The notes beneath the pieces are model-generated. The model worked only from the letters and a program-made list of their open reading frames with translations, was not told the origin of the DNA and did not search any database. A program made the position numbers and the translations under genes. Shown in pieces: positions 11,901 through 26,900 of a DNA stretch of 64,000 bases; the first letter of the stretch is position 1, and each line of letters begins with the position of its first letter. Source of the DNA: Psococerastis gibbosa (Eukaryota; Arthropoda; Insecta; Psocodea; Psocidae); contig OZ020484.1 of assembly GCA_963971405.1 (NCBI GenBank), forward strand, positions 39,516,770 through 39,580,769, in the 5' to 3' direction.

Positions 11901-14900
11901 TTCAGAGCAGGGGCTCAGAAATATGGATTGTTGAGATGTTTCTTCAGAGCATGTCAGTGAAGCCGATACATCTATGTTTGTAGCATAGTATTCCTTTTAC
12001 TCTTAGCTTACTTAGCATTTTAACTACAGTAGCTCACTCTGATTGAAAGAAATAAATGCAGATTAAATTAGCAGCCCATTTCATATTGGTAATTTTACAT
12101 TTAATTACTAATGATTTTGAATTACTCGATAATATTTGACAACTGAAAACTGCCATCATCCTAGGTAATAGTCGCAAGACTGCGAGACACAACCATACCT
12201 GAAACAGCAAGAAAGCATATCCCTTCGGCGGGAAATAGGATTTGCTCTCGGCCTTGTGTGGCCAATCCACAACCAGCGAGCCAAACCGCCTAAAGCTAGA
12301 AGTTATTTCATCTGAAATCAAACAGCACAATTAGATCAATCATAGTATAACAATCAATGGGTCTTACACGAAACTGAAGAATTATGCCTAAAAGTATAAT
12401 AGAAAATAACACGGTTAACGAGACATTTCAATAAAATCGATGACTTTTTAGTTCCACTGCCTCAATATTGGGAACAGGACTTCTTTGAAATGCTACATAC
12501 CGTTCTCAACCAAACAATTATTATCTAGTATGACTATGATTCACTATTAAATCTACTGTCTGGTTTTTCATTTACTTATTTCAAGTTTTACAGTAGTTAG
12601 CTATAATGGCTGTATTGTGAAAGTGTAACCTACAATAATTTATGAAAGTCTTTAACATATAAGGAAGGAAGGGTTCACTTGTTGCAAAATAAAATAGATT
12701 AGGATATAAAAGAGCAGTTACCTTCGTCGATGTCAGGAGGGAGGCCACCGACAAAAACCTTCCTCGAATACGGTTCGCCATTTGTTTCACAGCCTTGGCT
12801 GCCGTGGGGGGAGGACCGCGACACCGGAGACCCCATTGGTTGCGACAGCGTCGCCATCCCTGACCCATCCACTGCAACAATAGTTCTAAGGTCATCCCAA
12901 AGATAATAAAATAGAGCAGATGGCGCATAACCATAAGCTAAGTATTGCCTATAGTGGAGAAACGTAGGGGGAAATGGCAAAGGAAGGGTTTCCAGATTGG
13001 AGGGTTCCGCCTTAAAAATAAAATAGCGGCAAATTAAAAACAAATGAACAATTCAACAGACAGTGCAGCCAACAGAACTCCGGTGCAGTAAGTGTTGCGC
13101 ACTTGACTCCCAATCTAAATATCTTGATGAATTAGGCTTACGCCGATATGCAGCACCCACTTAAACTAGGAAACTACAGTGAAATCGTTAATTGACCGAG
13201 CTGCGGATGCCCACATTTTCCGCCTGATTCAACCACTGCAACATGTTCTGCAGCCGTACAATGCCGGGAACAGGATTAAATTATTCTCAATAAACCCCGA
13301 GGTGTCAGATGACAGGATTAAAAGAATTTAATTGTTTTGTTTCCAAGCCTTTGAATTAATTGAGTCAGTAATTCTATCTCCATGTACCTTCATATTAACA
13401 AAAAAAAAAAATATTATAAATTAGTTCGGAGGGCTGACTGTGCTTAACTCCACTGAATAATAACATAGTAAGACGGCCGCGTTAACATTGAGCTCAAGTA
13501 TATGACAATACTATTAAATTATAAAGTTCACCTATTATAACGGAACAGGTGAAACTGCAAAATTATATTACTGCAAATAAGAGACAAGCTGAGCGGAAAA
13601 AGAAACTCGGATGTTACGACAGCACGTAGCAACACGAAAGGTGAAATTAATAAAAATATTAATGCCGCTACCTGTCACTGCCCGCTCAAGTATATGACAA
13701 TACTATTAAATTATAAAGTTCACATATTGTAACGGAACAGGTGAAACTGCAAAATTATATTACTGCAAATAAGAGACAAGCTGAGTGAAAAAAGAAACTC
13801 GGATGTTATGACAGCACGTAGCAACACGAAAGGTGAAATTAATAAAAATATTAATGCCGCTACCTGTCACTGCCCGCTCAAGTATATGACAATACTATTA
13901 AATTATAAAGTTCACATATTGTAACGGAACAGGTGAAACTGCAAAATTATGTTACTGCAAATAAGAGACAAGCTGAGCGGAAAAAGAAACTCGGATGTTA
14001 CGACAGCACGTAGCAACACGAAAGGTGAAATTAATAAAAATATTAATGCCGCTACCTGTCACTGCCCGCTCAAGTATATGACAATACTATTAAATTATAA
14101 AGTTCACATATTGTAACGGAACAGGTGAAACTGCAAAATTATATTACTGCAAATAAGAGACAAGCTGAGCGGAAAAAGAAACTCGGATGTTACGACAGCA
14201 CGTAGCAACACGAAAGGTGAAATTAATAAAAATATTAATGCCGCTACCTGTCACTGCCCGCCCACTCCGCGCCGCTCAGCACAACACAAAGTGCGTTTGA
14301 CGGATTGCAGTTCGCTCAACAAATCCACAAATCTAATTTACAGCAACAGCTAACTTATTTATTACCAGTTACAACCAAATTACAACGGTGTACAAACATA
14401 CACATTTGCAGTTGGCTGCTTACACAATTGTCATTGTAACAATAAACCAATGAAAATAAATTTGAAGACATTTATAACTTTATGAAGTAACTGTGAGCTT
14501 TACAAATAAAACAATTAGGTGAATCTATTTACTACAGCCAAATTTCAATTCGAGCCTTATACTGCGCACAAAATTAAATGTCTGGTGACATTAAGGAGAT
14601 GTGTCTTTTCAACGGTACAAAGTAGCGAGTCTCTTGGTGATTTAGTTTATTCCGGTAGTATTAAATAATAGCGAGTGGTCTATTCTAAGCTATTACGGAG
14701 GATTATGACAGAGTCAAAGTCATATGCCACAATGCCATCTTCTCCAACCCGTGAATACGCATCTGGTGCGCAATGGGTTTTCAGAAGTTTGGGCCTTGGG
14801 GTATGCAACTTTCGGAGGTCTATTATTTACTCAAGTCGGGAAATGATTTTTACCGAAAGAGCATACTTTGTATACATTTTTTATAAAATAAGGGACTTGC

Positions 14901-17900
14901 CATCTAAATCACCGATCGTTATTTTTTCAATCCTTTCAGGTGTGCACACATCAGGTTTTTGTGGTCTTTGATTGTCTCCAGTGGACAACCGACCAAGCCT
15001 GAACAGTTTCCATAGATTCTTTACTGTGGAAATGTTTTGGACAAATATGCCATACAAGCTTACCAGGCCCCTACTAATTTCGCAGTCGCTGACCGTCTCA
15101 ACAGCTAAAACCTAACGACCCATTATTACTAAAAATTGCGAAATGTTAAATTTCCGTCTACCTCGCGCACTCTCGGTCCCCGCGAATCTGATCTAAAAGG
15201 TGTAGAATGCTATAATTTGGCATTGGCTCTATTAAAGGATGTACCTACGCAGTATTCACTTCTCCTTTTATATTAGGCCACGGAATTCCAGGCCGTCTCT
15301 TGTACATGTCCTGAAAATCCTGATACATGTCATGGTAAAGCATTCATCATAGTGTTCTTAATATACAAGTCAGTGAAGTTATGTGACCGAAAGCGAATCC
15401 TGCATAGCCATGGAGCATTTTTAGCATTAGTCAACAAGGGTTTCCTCACACGTATAGTATAGGGAAGTAAAAAGCCTCGTCGCGATGCTGGTGATGATGG
15501 CTCAAGTGGATTTAGAGAGGTGGAGCTGGCTTTGTTACACTAGAGTCTGCCCTACTTTTCGCTTCCCCACCCTCCTTCACAAGTTGCAGTTGCATTCAAT
15601 CAAGACAACAATGCCACTCTCCCTCAAAGACTCCTCAATACCTCACTTGGTAAAAAGATGCTTCGTGCAGTAAGTATGACAGAGTGCGAATTATGGATTT
15701 CCATGTATACATGTATATAACGCAAGAGTCAGTAGATATCAGCAGCGTGTACATAAAATATTTGAGGGAGGCGGTCAAGAGCCTCTATCTATCAATTTCT
15801 TGCCGCGGGCAGAGGCCTGAGACGACGTTGAATTCTACCACACAAACCGCTTACCGCTCACATTTGACCCAAACATCTATTAGATCTGGCAAATTATGCA
15901 TTACAACTCACATTAGTTAATTTCATTTTACATCCCCCCCTCTATACATACACCAGATATAAATGGTAGTAATTTGGGCAACAACACAAACGCAAAAGGG
16001 GTGAGGTCGTAAGCCAGGAGGGCGTAAGAAGGCCAATATTTTGGAATAATACAATGATAACACAGTAGGTTCCAATCTTGGTTCAAAACTCTCCTTCACC
16101 ATTTTTTACATTTAATTTTTTAGCATTGCGAAATGCTGCACGGCACTGTCTATATCTATATACTATACACTATATACTATATACACTATATCAGCATTGC
16201 GGAGCGGTAAATAGAGACTTTACACAAGACCGTGGGTCTCGCCGTAAGTAGATATTTCGGTTGCTGAGGGTAACTCTACGGCCCCATTCATGGCCAATAT
16301 GATCCAGTTAGTCAGGTCAAATTATTGCACTATTGGGAGATTAATGCATCTCGGTGAAAACGAACAGATTTTCAGCATGGTGAAAATTCATTATTTTGGA
16401 TTGTCCGAGGGCCTATAAGAATTAGTACCTAAGAGGGATAGATGGGCAATAGTATATCTAGAAAATGAAATCCCAACTAACTCTGGTAGTGAAGGAGCCA
16501 ATATTCTCCTCAAAAGCCACGTTAGGCCTACTGTAATTTACTTACCTTTCACATGGTCGGGTGCATCTCCTGAGTTTTTTATAAGTTCCAGGTAATGTTC
16601 AAGATTTCGCATGTTGTCAAGAGGGCTTACGTCGTTAGCATTACCCATGCTTCGATCCTGCACAACAATTGAAAAATATAATGATTAATAACCGGCAGAT
16701 ACAGTACTGCACCATATAAACATACTCCGAAGTAAATTTATTTCCGACACTTTATCAATAAAGGAGACATTTCATAAAACAATAAGTCAATGTAATTGTA
16801 TTTGTCATTGTGTTTTACTTTTACTAATCACAGAATTCGCTGCGTTCAGGAACACTGTACATTTCAATGTTCTGTTACCAAATATACCAATAATAACAAC
16901 TGGGCATCGCTTATTCAGGTTATTTAGGTGCCCATTCCACATACGTACAACGTCAATGAAAATTATGAAATTGAAGGGCATTTCAATTTTACTCTATGCC
17001 ATTGTTAAAATTGATCAATGATCAATTGATAATAGAGTAAAATCACAAACAATGAAACAAACAATATAAAATTAAAAAATGGCGTCATTTAATTGATTTC
17101 TCTAAAAAGAAAGCATTTCTGTGTAAAAATTATAATAAGGATTAAATAATAAGGCGACGAAGAAAACAAATACAATTTCAAGAAACAAATTTCAAAAATT
17201 TGGCGCATACGCTTCAATTGAAAATTGTCAATTTTTGAAAAACATATGGAATGGCCCCCATCTATGAGAAATTGAAATGTCCTTCAATTTCATAATTTTC
17301 ATTGACGTTGTACGTATGTGGAATGGGCGCCTTATATAGCCTAGTAATTTCCTCACGAACACAGCACAGCGTGAATGCTGAGTTTAAAGCAACATTTTAA
17401 AACGAAAAAAAAATTGACCCTTTTCAGGATTGATTTCTTTCCCTTCAATTCCCTCTAACTAAACACTATACTAAACTTCCCAGACTAGCCCCATAAAACT
17501 ATAGATACTGCTTTTCTAGCGCCTAGGTGGGCACATTAAACGCAAGGAAAATGAAGTACAGTGGATGCACAGCGTGCAAATACAAGGCCATTCAATATGA
17601 ACAGGCTATATTTTAGATTGCCTTAATTAAATGTTATCGGCTACATTCGCAAAGTAATAAATGCCATTGTAGTGCAAGCAGTGGAGCAATAGTACTATTG
17701 TACAAAATGACCATACTTTAGGCCCTTTATTGACAATCTGAATTCACTAGTCGTAAGCGTACTGGTATAAGTGGTATAGCCAAAATTGGATTAAAAATAT
17801 TGATTGTCTCAGAGGGGTAAAGTTTTAGAATGATGGGGGGGGGGGGGCAAAACCGAGTAGCTAAGTAGACCTTAAGCCATCATCAGCTTATCCATAGATA

Positions 17901-20900
17901 TTTCTCATGCACGCCTCCTCTTTTCAGGTAATCACAAATATTTTGTGTTTGATAGTTCGGCACTTCGAATGAAGTAGGACCTAATTTATTAGGCCTATGA
18001 TAGTTTGTGAATCAATAATTTGGTGAAATGGAGCGTTCATAGAATAGAATATAAAAAAATCTATTATAACACACAGCTATTCGCACTTTTGTGTATAAAT
18101 AAAACACGAAGAAAAAACTCCTACTTAGTACTCCTTGCTTTGAAATAAAAATAACAATATAAGATTGGGCCATTCAAAACGCTCACTCAAGCTCATAACA
18201 GCCAGATCTCGAATCTGGTGGTATTCTTGAGAGTAAACAGAGGGTTAATACTAAATGCTTAGAAATTAATGCATTAATTCACACAAATATGTCAATAATG
18301 ACATGGGAAAAAAACAAATAATCATCAGGATGCTACAAAACGACATGACTTAAAAAAGGCGCACATTATTCTCTACACAACATACGATTCACTTCAACCT
18401 GGTTTACGGTATTTCTTTTTCGCAAATTGGAACATGTTGACAATGACAACGTTGTTTCCGCGACCATAATTTGTAAATAATAAATATCCCTTAGGCATGA
18501 AATCCTATGTTACGGAAACTCATTACAGCTCGAATTATTTGTGTGATATAAGGACCTTAAAATTAGTTTCAGGTCCCCTTCAGCTAATTTAACATTATTA
18601 GTATTTCTTACAGGTTGTTTGGTCATAATAGTTCAATTTTATAAGTGTTCACAAGCACCTGACACGCATTAAGCTTGTACATGTTAATATAATTTAAATC
18701 ATCATGGCCCCCAATCCAGGATCAGTAGCGAACTAGGCCACCTTAGGTGCCCATTCCATTGACCGGCTAGGGCTATTTCCAAAACGGTGACGTGGTAGCA
18801 TACACTCAAGACTTAGGTGGCGTTTCCACCGACCTCGCATTGCAGAATTGACGGAAATGTTTATTTTCCTCTATGCCATAGTTAAAATTGATCAATGATC
18901 ATACAATAAAATCACAAACAAACAAACTAAAATTAAAAAATGGCGTCATGGGATATGTTAATTACAAACATTTTAATAGATTTCTATAAAAAGAAAAACA
19001 AACATTACCGTCAATGTCACTTGCAATCTGCAATGCGAGGTCGTTGGAGACGTTACCTAAGTCTTGAGTGTCTGCTACCACGTCACCGTTTTGGAAATAG
19101 CCCTAGCCGGTCAATGGAATGGGCGCCTTATGAGGGGTTGAAGCTGAAGTGCATGCAATATGATAAATACTGTAACTGCAGGATGATGAGATGACAAGAG
19201 AAGGAACCACTGCAGCTAAGTCATGGGGCATATTTTCAAGGACGGGGAATCGATACTCAGCTTAGCAGTAAACTGCATTATTAAATGACCGCAAGTCGAA
19301 ATCAATATTTTACGGTTTTTTTTATCAGCAATAGCTCTACGTTCATGCCAATCCATATATTTATCCATGTGCTACGTGATTGGGCAAGAATATTTTAACT
19401 CATCGAGATGGCGAAATGCAAGGCCGTGCCCAGGTTTTTATTTCGGGGGGGGGGGGGAGGTGCAAAATTTTTTTTAAACGTAATTTATGAATGAATTAAT
19501 GGATGAATTCTTCAATCAATACAGGTTTACATAGAAAAATTTATTTCGAGGGAGGGGGGGTTCGGACCCCTTGGACCCCCCCCCCCCCTGGGTACGGCCA
19601 TGGCGCGAAATGTATTGAAAATTTGAAAAGAGCACACCTGTCTATTAAGGGATAAATTTCCAAATTTTTTGTAAACAATGGCTGACATGAGTAATTTCGA
19701 CCAAATCAATGAACATCTCGTACCACAGCTACTAACCTATTAGAATAGTCTATTAAAGACTTCATTCTCAGTAAATTAGCATTTTCTCACCAAGAAATAT
19801 TTTAACTCTAAAAAGAATTGGTACGAGTGAACCCGTACATACTTTCCTATTTCTCAATTAATATAGGTATTGAATTGAATTGAAAACGACTATATTGAAG
19901 AAGAAAAAAAGCGAACAATAAGACTATAAAGTCTACTTTTCATACTAACCTTAAAACAAAAATATTGTATTAATTATAGATAGATGCTTAAAATTAAATA
20001 GAGACGAAACAAGAGAAGAAGAGAGGGAAAAAGTAAGGTTAAAATATATACGGGGGGGGGGGGGGGGGTCCATTGTCGTCACCATTGTAAGACCGGAGAG
20101 TCTCAAGCGTTATCTAAAATATATTGTTTAATAATTTTCTTAAAGCTACTGAGTGAACTGCCTAGGTACCGAGATATACAGTATTATATGAGTAGTTCCA
20201 GGGTAAATAATTGCCCCATGGTCAAATATCGGTTGCTTATAGAATTTCCATTTCCTTAAGCACACGATTGATCAATGGGTCAAATTGCATTGCCTTAAAT
20301 GGGCAGGTCAATAATATAATGCTACCCAATAATAAAATAACCCCAATAAAATAAAAACCTTCCTTTTGAAAGCAACTTATTCGGTTTTGTTCCTCATCAT
20401 TTAGCATCTAAAACATGCCTGAAGTTATATTACATCAATAGAAAGGTTCTTCAGACAACAAATTTTGTTAGTTTGTTTTCCTCGTGAAAATTAAGCTTTT
20501 TTTCATCGTGAACCAAACTACCAAAGGCTGTGCGGCTGCGACCTAGTGGGTTTTATTTACATTAGTAAGCACTATAATATACGTACCATACGATTATGTG
20601 AATTTATAAGAAATGTATAAGAAATCGTCAGAGTAAAAAGTTTTAGTCGTTTGGGGGAAGGGAGATTGGAATACAAACCAGAAAATGAGTCGTTTTGCCC
20701 CAAATCGAGTTACAGACAGACAGACAGATATACATTTCGTAAAAACCATCAAAAGTCATCAATCTCAAATTATATAGATTAGAAAATATGGACGGTCATT
20801 GAATATTTTGGAAATGGTACCGAACGCGGTGCTGAGCATATTATCCAAAGGCGTCAAGGACAAATTGAGCTGGAGAGGAAGAGGGGGGGGGGGGGGAACA

Positions 20901-23900
20901 CCCATCATCAACAAACCAACGTTAATCCCACCCCGACACATCAATCGATCACTTGCTGATCCATTTACATCTTGCCACCGCCTCTTTCCTTGGCTGCATC
21001 CCTGCTCTAGGCATTGAACAGCCAATGAACCAACAGAGAGTCAGCGACGAGAGCTCTACCTGCAGCCTGATCGAGGCGATTATAATACCGGTATTTATTT
21101 AATCCCCTGGTAATAGAAATGTTAACAAGATAATTTTATAATGGAAAGTGCTATTCAAAATTTGTTTGTTTACAGTTATAATCCTAGGGTATTTATTTAA
21201 CCCCGGTATTATAATCGCCTCGATCAGGCTGCAGGGCGGGTTCACTCGTATACCGGTTCTTTACTATAGGCCATTAATTCGGTGGCAATGTGGTAGCGTG
21301 CTTGTACTTGTACGAGTATCTACTCACCTTGCGGTCGGAGACGTGTCGTAACTCGACACAAGTACCTATTAGGTGACTTAGTGAGGCGACTGGAGAGGTT
21401 AATCAGATACATTCATTAAATTGTTTGTATGCGATTCAACCTTTTTTTTTTTAATAAAAAAGAAAAGAAAAAAAAGAATTAATTATTGCCTACTGACTTA
21501 CATCGATCAGGTAGTACGAGACGAAGTTTGTGCATTACCATCAGTGAATAATATAATTTAATAACTGGTATTACTTACTTGCAATATTGTTGACCATAGA
21601 TAAATATACAGATACTGTCCTTCTCTTTTACTGCGGTGCTTATAAATTCTAGTATTCTTCCAATAGATACATAGATAGATGGACTTGGAATAGCGGAGCA
21701 CCCAGTATGGAATTGTTATATTATTTATTCACGTCAGAATTCAGTATGGGACTGCATTACTTAAGCAACAATTAATTGCTGCATCCTGATTGAGGCGATT
21801 ATAATACCGGGGTTAAATAAATACCCTAGGATTATAACTGTAAACAAACAAATTTTGAATAGCACTTTCCATTATAAAATTATCTTGTTTACGTTTTTAA
21901 TACCAGGGGATTAAATAAATACCGGTATTATAATCGCCTCGATCAGGCTGCTGGTAGCTGCATATTCCATATGACAATTAGGAATACTATCTTCAACAAC
22001 TCTCAATGGAATTTCGTTAAACTTGAACAATTTCAGCAGTGACAAACTGACTAGCCCCCAATCAGCCTAATGTAGGATATCACCCGGGGAATAATGGTGG
22101 CGAAATATCAAGAGTTAATTGGGGAGCCCTCCCGAGGGGTAGGACGAGGCAGTGAGCTATCGCTATTCCTTTGATTATTGATGAGCTGGAGATGTAAAGC
22201 TGTAGACCACAGATCCCAGTTCCCAACTACTACTAAGAACAAGAACTGGTCCGAGTTTACTCGAACATGCTTTCCAATTTATCGATAAGTAGAGAGAGAA
22301 AATTATTAATTTCATGGTAAATAATTTTCCTATGGTTAAATTTCAGGTATCACGGGGGGGGGGGGGGGGTCTTCCACCTGACGTCACTGGAGGTGACGTA
22401 AATTCAAGATAGGACAGACCAACACATTACCACACAGCAATAGTGGCAGGGCACGCAATGCATTTGAGCGTGAATTTTTTCAAAATTTCTTTTTGCACAG
22501 AACCAAATAGTTTTTTGGGAAAGCAAACTATCCGGTTTCGTTACTCATTTTAACACCTAAAACATGCTTGAAGGTAGAAATCATCGATAGAAAGGCTTCG
22601 CAGAAATATGATTTCTTAGTCATTTTTCATTAAAATTAAGTTATTTTTATTTTTTTACCCCAGAAGCAAACTATTAAGCGACCCCCCGCATTTTATCAAC
22701 ATTAATAACGACTAGATATAAGGCGTATTTTGTTACACGAATATTTTACATTTGAACACAAATCCGTATTAGAAGTTGGACCAATCAGGGAACAGGAGGA
22801 AAAGAAGCAAAAAAATGCAACAAAATGAGCGTATTGTGATATTCAAATATTATATTCTAAGCAGTAGACATGAATTCTAATTAAAGGCGCCAATCCAAAA
22901 TTTGAAGAAAATAAATGATTTCAACATCACCCATTATAAAAAATAACTTAAAACAACTAACTAAAAAATATAAAGAACCAGTAGAAATTGGGCTGATGGG
23001 CCGTGGTTGATTTGAAAGTTGATTATGGAAGTTGACTTTCATATCGACTATGGACCATCAGCCCATTTTCTACTGATTCTTCATATGACTCTAGCCGCGA
23101 AAGCCTTTGCAGTTACATTTTAAAAAATAAACCCTATAAAAAGTCACACCAACAGCATAATATTAACCATTAACACGATAGTCATCACAAATCCAAGATG
23201 TCAGCCTAGCGTAAACAAATTTTTGTAAGCCAAAATCGTGGCAAAACTAAAAAAACTTATCAGAAAAAAAAAATGAATATCTGATCTACCTCCCGACCAA
23301 GATTAAATATTATTGAATATATAATACTAATCCTGTTCTCTAATCCGTGTTAAGAATCGAACATTTAATACGCTCCGCCCCCTTTGGTAACAAAATGCAC
23401 CAAATCCAGTAATCCAAATTCGAATTCGTGTAACAAAATACGCCTATACATATGTGAATTTAAAAGAAATCGTTGGAGCCGTTTTTGAGAAATATTTTTT
23501 TAGACGTTTTTTTTGGAGTTTTTTAAGAATAAAACCCTCCCAAATTGAGTTAGCCCGAAATAAAATAAAAAATCCCGAGGTATAATTTTTATGAACCTAC
23601 ATGCCAAATTTCACCCAAATCCACCGAGTAGTTTGCCCGGAAATCGATGAACAGACAGACAGACAGACATACATACAGACATTTCGTAAAAACCACTTTT
23701 TTGGGTTCCTGGGACCTCAATACGTGTAAACCCGTTGAAATCTCGGAACCGAAAATTTCCACAAAGCTTTCCTTATACTACGTATAAATTGGAAAGCAAA
23801 AATGTTTTCACAGCTGCAACCCTACCACGACGTTTTAAGAATAACTTATTCCGGCAATTATCTTAACAATTAATATGGATACTAAAATTGCCCTCTCCCA

Positions 23901-26900
23901 GCAAATAGTTTTTGTTTTTTGTTTTCATCATGTTCGTAGCACTAAACGCAGAAAAAGTATGGTGTACACAAGTTAAGCATATGTATCAATTTACATTCGT
24001 TGGGATTTATTTAGAATAATTTAAACTTATTCCCGGATTGACACGCCTTGGTAGGGCTGCCGGGAGACTAAAGCACATAACCAAATCAAATCTAGGATTT
24101 CTACATTGCATCCAGCAATAGGAGGTCATGAACCATTAACTTGCTATGCATTGTACTTTTTATGGTAATCATTATTATCTTCTTCTTTTTTTTTCTTTTT
24201 CTTCGCTTTATCCCGGTTTGGGGTCAGCGACACGACAGGCGATTTTCCAGGCTTTTCTATCTTGAGCTGTTGCGGCTGAGATCCCACACGCTCCCATGTC
24301 AGCTCGAATCTTCCACTCGCTCCCATGTCAGCTCGAATCTTCCACTCTACTGTGATCTTTGGGCGACCAACATTTCTTCTGCCCTCCACTTGAACCCGCC
24401 GCACTCTCTGTATAAGTTCTTCGGGGTTTCGTCTCTCAACATGGCCCCACCAAGCCAGCCGACGCTCACGTATTTTGTCAACGATACTCGCCGTTTGCAT
24501 ATCTGCCCGGATATCGTCATTCCTCCGTCTGTCCGCTAGGGTTAGACCAAGAGACCATCTAAGCATTCTCATCTCTGCCGTGTGTAGCATTTGCTCTTCT
24601 TTAACGCGTGGGGCCCAGCATTCCGATCCATAAATTATGCACGGCCGTACGACTTGTTTGTAGATGCGGCCTTTTAATTTTTTAGGCATTTTCTTATCCT
24701 TGAGTACTCCCGTCATATCACGCCACTTTGCCCAACCGGAGGCTATCCTACCCCTTACATCCTCCTCACAACCCCCTCTTTGTGTTAGGATTGCTCCAAG
24801 GTATTTGAATTTCTCCACTTTCTCAATGTAAACTCCGTCAACTACAATGGTTTCCGGTGATTGTTGGAAACATTCCATGTACTTGGTTTTGTCACGGTTG
24901 ACTTTGAGACCGTGGTTTTCTATTGCCTGGACCCAGTTTGTCAGCTTCAGTTGCAGGTCATTTCGTGTTTTGGCGGTGATGAGGATGTCGTCGGCAAATA
25001 GAATACTCTCAGGGGCTATTCCCTGGGTGTGGCGGGTAATAGTGTCCATGATGACGATAAAGAGGAACGGGCTTAAGGCTGAGCCTTGGTGGAGTCCATA
25101 AGTAACATTGAACGGTTCGCTGAGTCCTACCACGGTTCGCACACTGGTTGTCGAATTTTCGTACATATTCATTACTAGTTGGATGTACTTTTCTTCCACG
25201 TTCATCTGCCTAAGACAGTCCCTGATAAGATTCCTTGGCACTCGGTCGTATGCTTTTTCAAGGTCAACAAATCCCAGGTGCAATGGCTGGTTCTTTTCCC
25301 TAAACTTTTCTTGTAATGTTCTCACAATGTGTATACCATCAGTGGTTCCTCGCCCCTTCATAAACCCAAGCTGGTTTTCGGAAATTACACGTTCAAGTTT
25401 GTCCCTCAGCCTACGTTCCACTACCCTCTCGATCCATTTCATTGCATGGCTCATGAGTTTTATCGGTCGGTAGTTACCGCAGCTTTGGACGTCGCCTTTG
25501 CGTTTGTAAATGGGCGTGACGATACTTTCCCTCCATCTGTCTGGGATAGTTGCTTCCTCCAAGATTCGATTTATCAGTTTAGTCATGGTAGTCACACCAC
25601 TGTCGTCCAGCGCCTTAAATGCTTCGATTGGCACTCCATCAGGTCCAGTGGCTTTCCCCGCGGCCATGTTCCTAAGGGCACCGTTGACTTCATCTTCCGA
25701 GAATGCCTCCACGTCGTCCCAGTTAGGGTTAGCTTGTATCTCTGCGATTCTTGGATGGCCGACGTTCATTATTTCACTGAAGTATTCTCTCCATCTGGCC
25801 TTGATGTCAGCGTTATCGGTGAGCACTTGGCCCTGTTCATTCTTTATGCATAGTACAGCACCTAGGTCTTGAGACGCTTTTTGTCGCCTTTTAGCAATTT
25901 TAAAGATTTGTTGTTCTCCCTCTCTGGTGTTGAGATTTCTGTACCACCCGTCGGTTGCAACATCTCTTGCGGCCGCAACGGCTCGCTTGGCTCTGCGCTT
26001 TTCGGTCTTATATATATCTTTGCCCACACTGGTTCGTGATTTCTGCCAGTCCTTGTATGCCTTTTTCTTTGCCTTGAGGACATTTTGCACGTCTTCGTTC
26101 CACCACCATGTCTCCTTCTTAATGTTCTTTCCCCCTTTAGTCATTCCCAGTATTTCTGTCCCCTTCGCTATTATTTCTTTCTCAATGTAGTTCCATATGT
26201 CATTAATGGATAGGTTATCCCAATTTTCCTGTACTACTGTCAGACTGTTGGACAACTTATCCCTAAAAGCGATCCTTTTCTGCTCTTCAGATAGCTGGTG
26301 CCATTTAATTCTGGGTTCAGAAATTCTGTTGTCTCCTCGCCTGGCCCCTTTGACTTGGAGATCGCAGACAAGCAGTCTGTGTTGAGAGAAGGTGCAGATG
26401 CCAGGGATGACCTTGCAGTCGACACATGCGTTCCTGTCTCTTTGGCGTAGGAGAACATAGTCTATCTGTGACTGGTGCGGTCCACTTTTATACGTGAGCA
26501 GGTGTTCAGTTCTCTTTGTGAATTGTGTGTTACAGATAGTTAGTTCATGTGCTTCAGCCCAATCCAGCGCACGCTCTCCCATATTGTTACGCGTCCCATA
26601 TCCCTTGCCTCCGTGAACGCTAGGGTACCCGTTGCTGTGTTCTCCAACATGACCGTTTAGGTCCGCTCCTATGAAGAGCATCTCTCTTTCGGGGATAGAT
26701 ATCAGTAATTCGTCAAACTGTTCATAAAATATTTGTTTATCTTCTTCATCGCACCCAACTTGTGGGGCGTAACCACTTATAACATTGATGAAGGTTTTGT
26801 TCGTCAATAAAATTTTACACTGAATAAGCCGGTCACTCTTCCTGACTACTTCGACAATGGCATCTTTCAACTTTTCCTCAACAATGATTCCCACTCCATT

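Noticed and set aside
13492..14259. CRISPR array
   Set aside because: Units are contiguous with no unique spacers, they are 192 bp long, and the DNA is eukaryotic.
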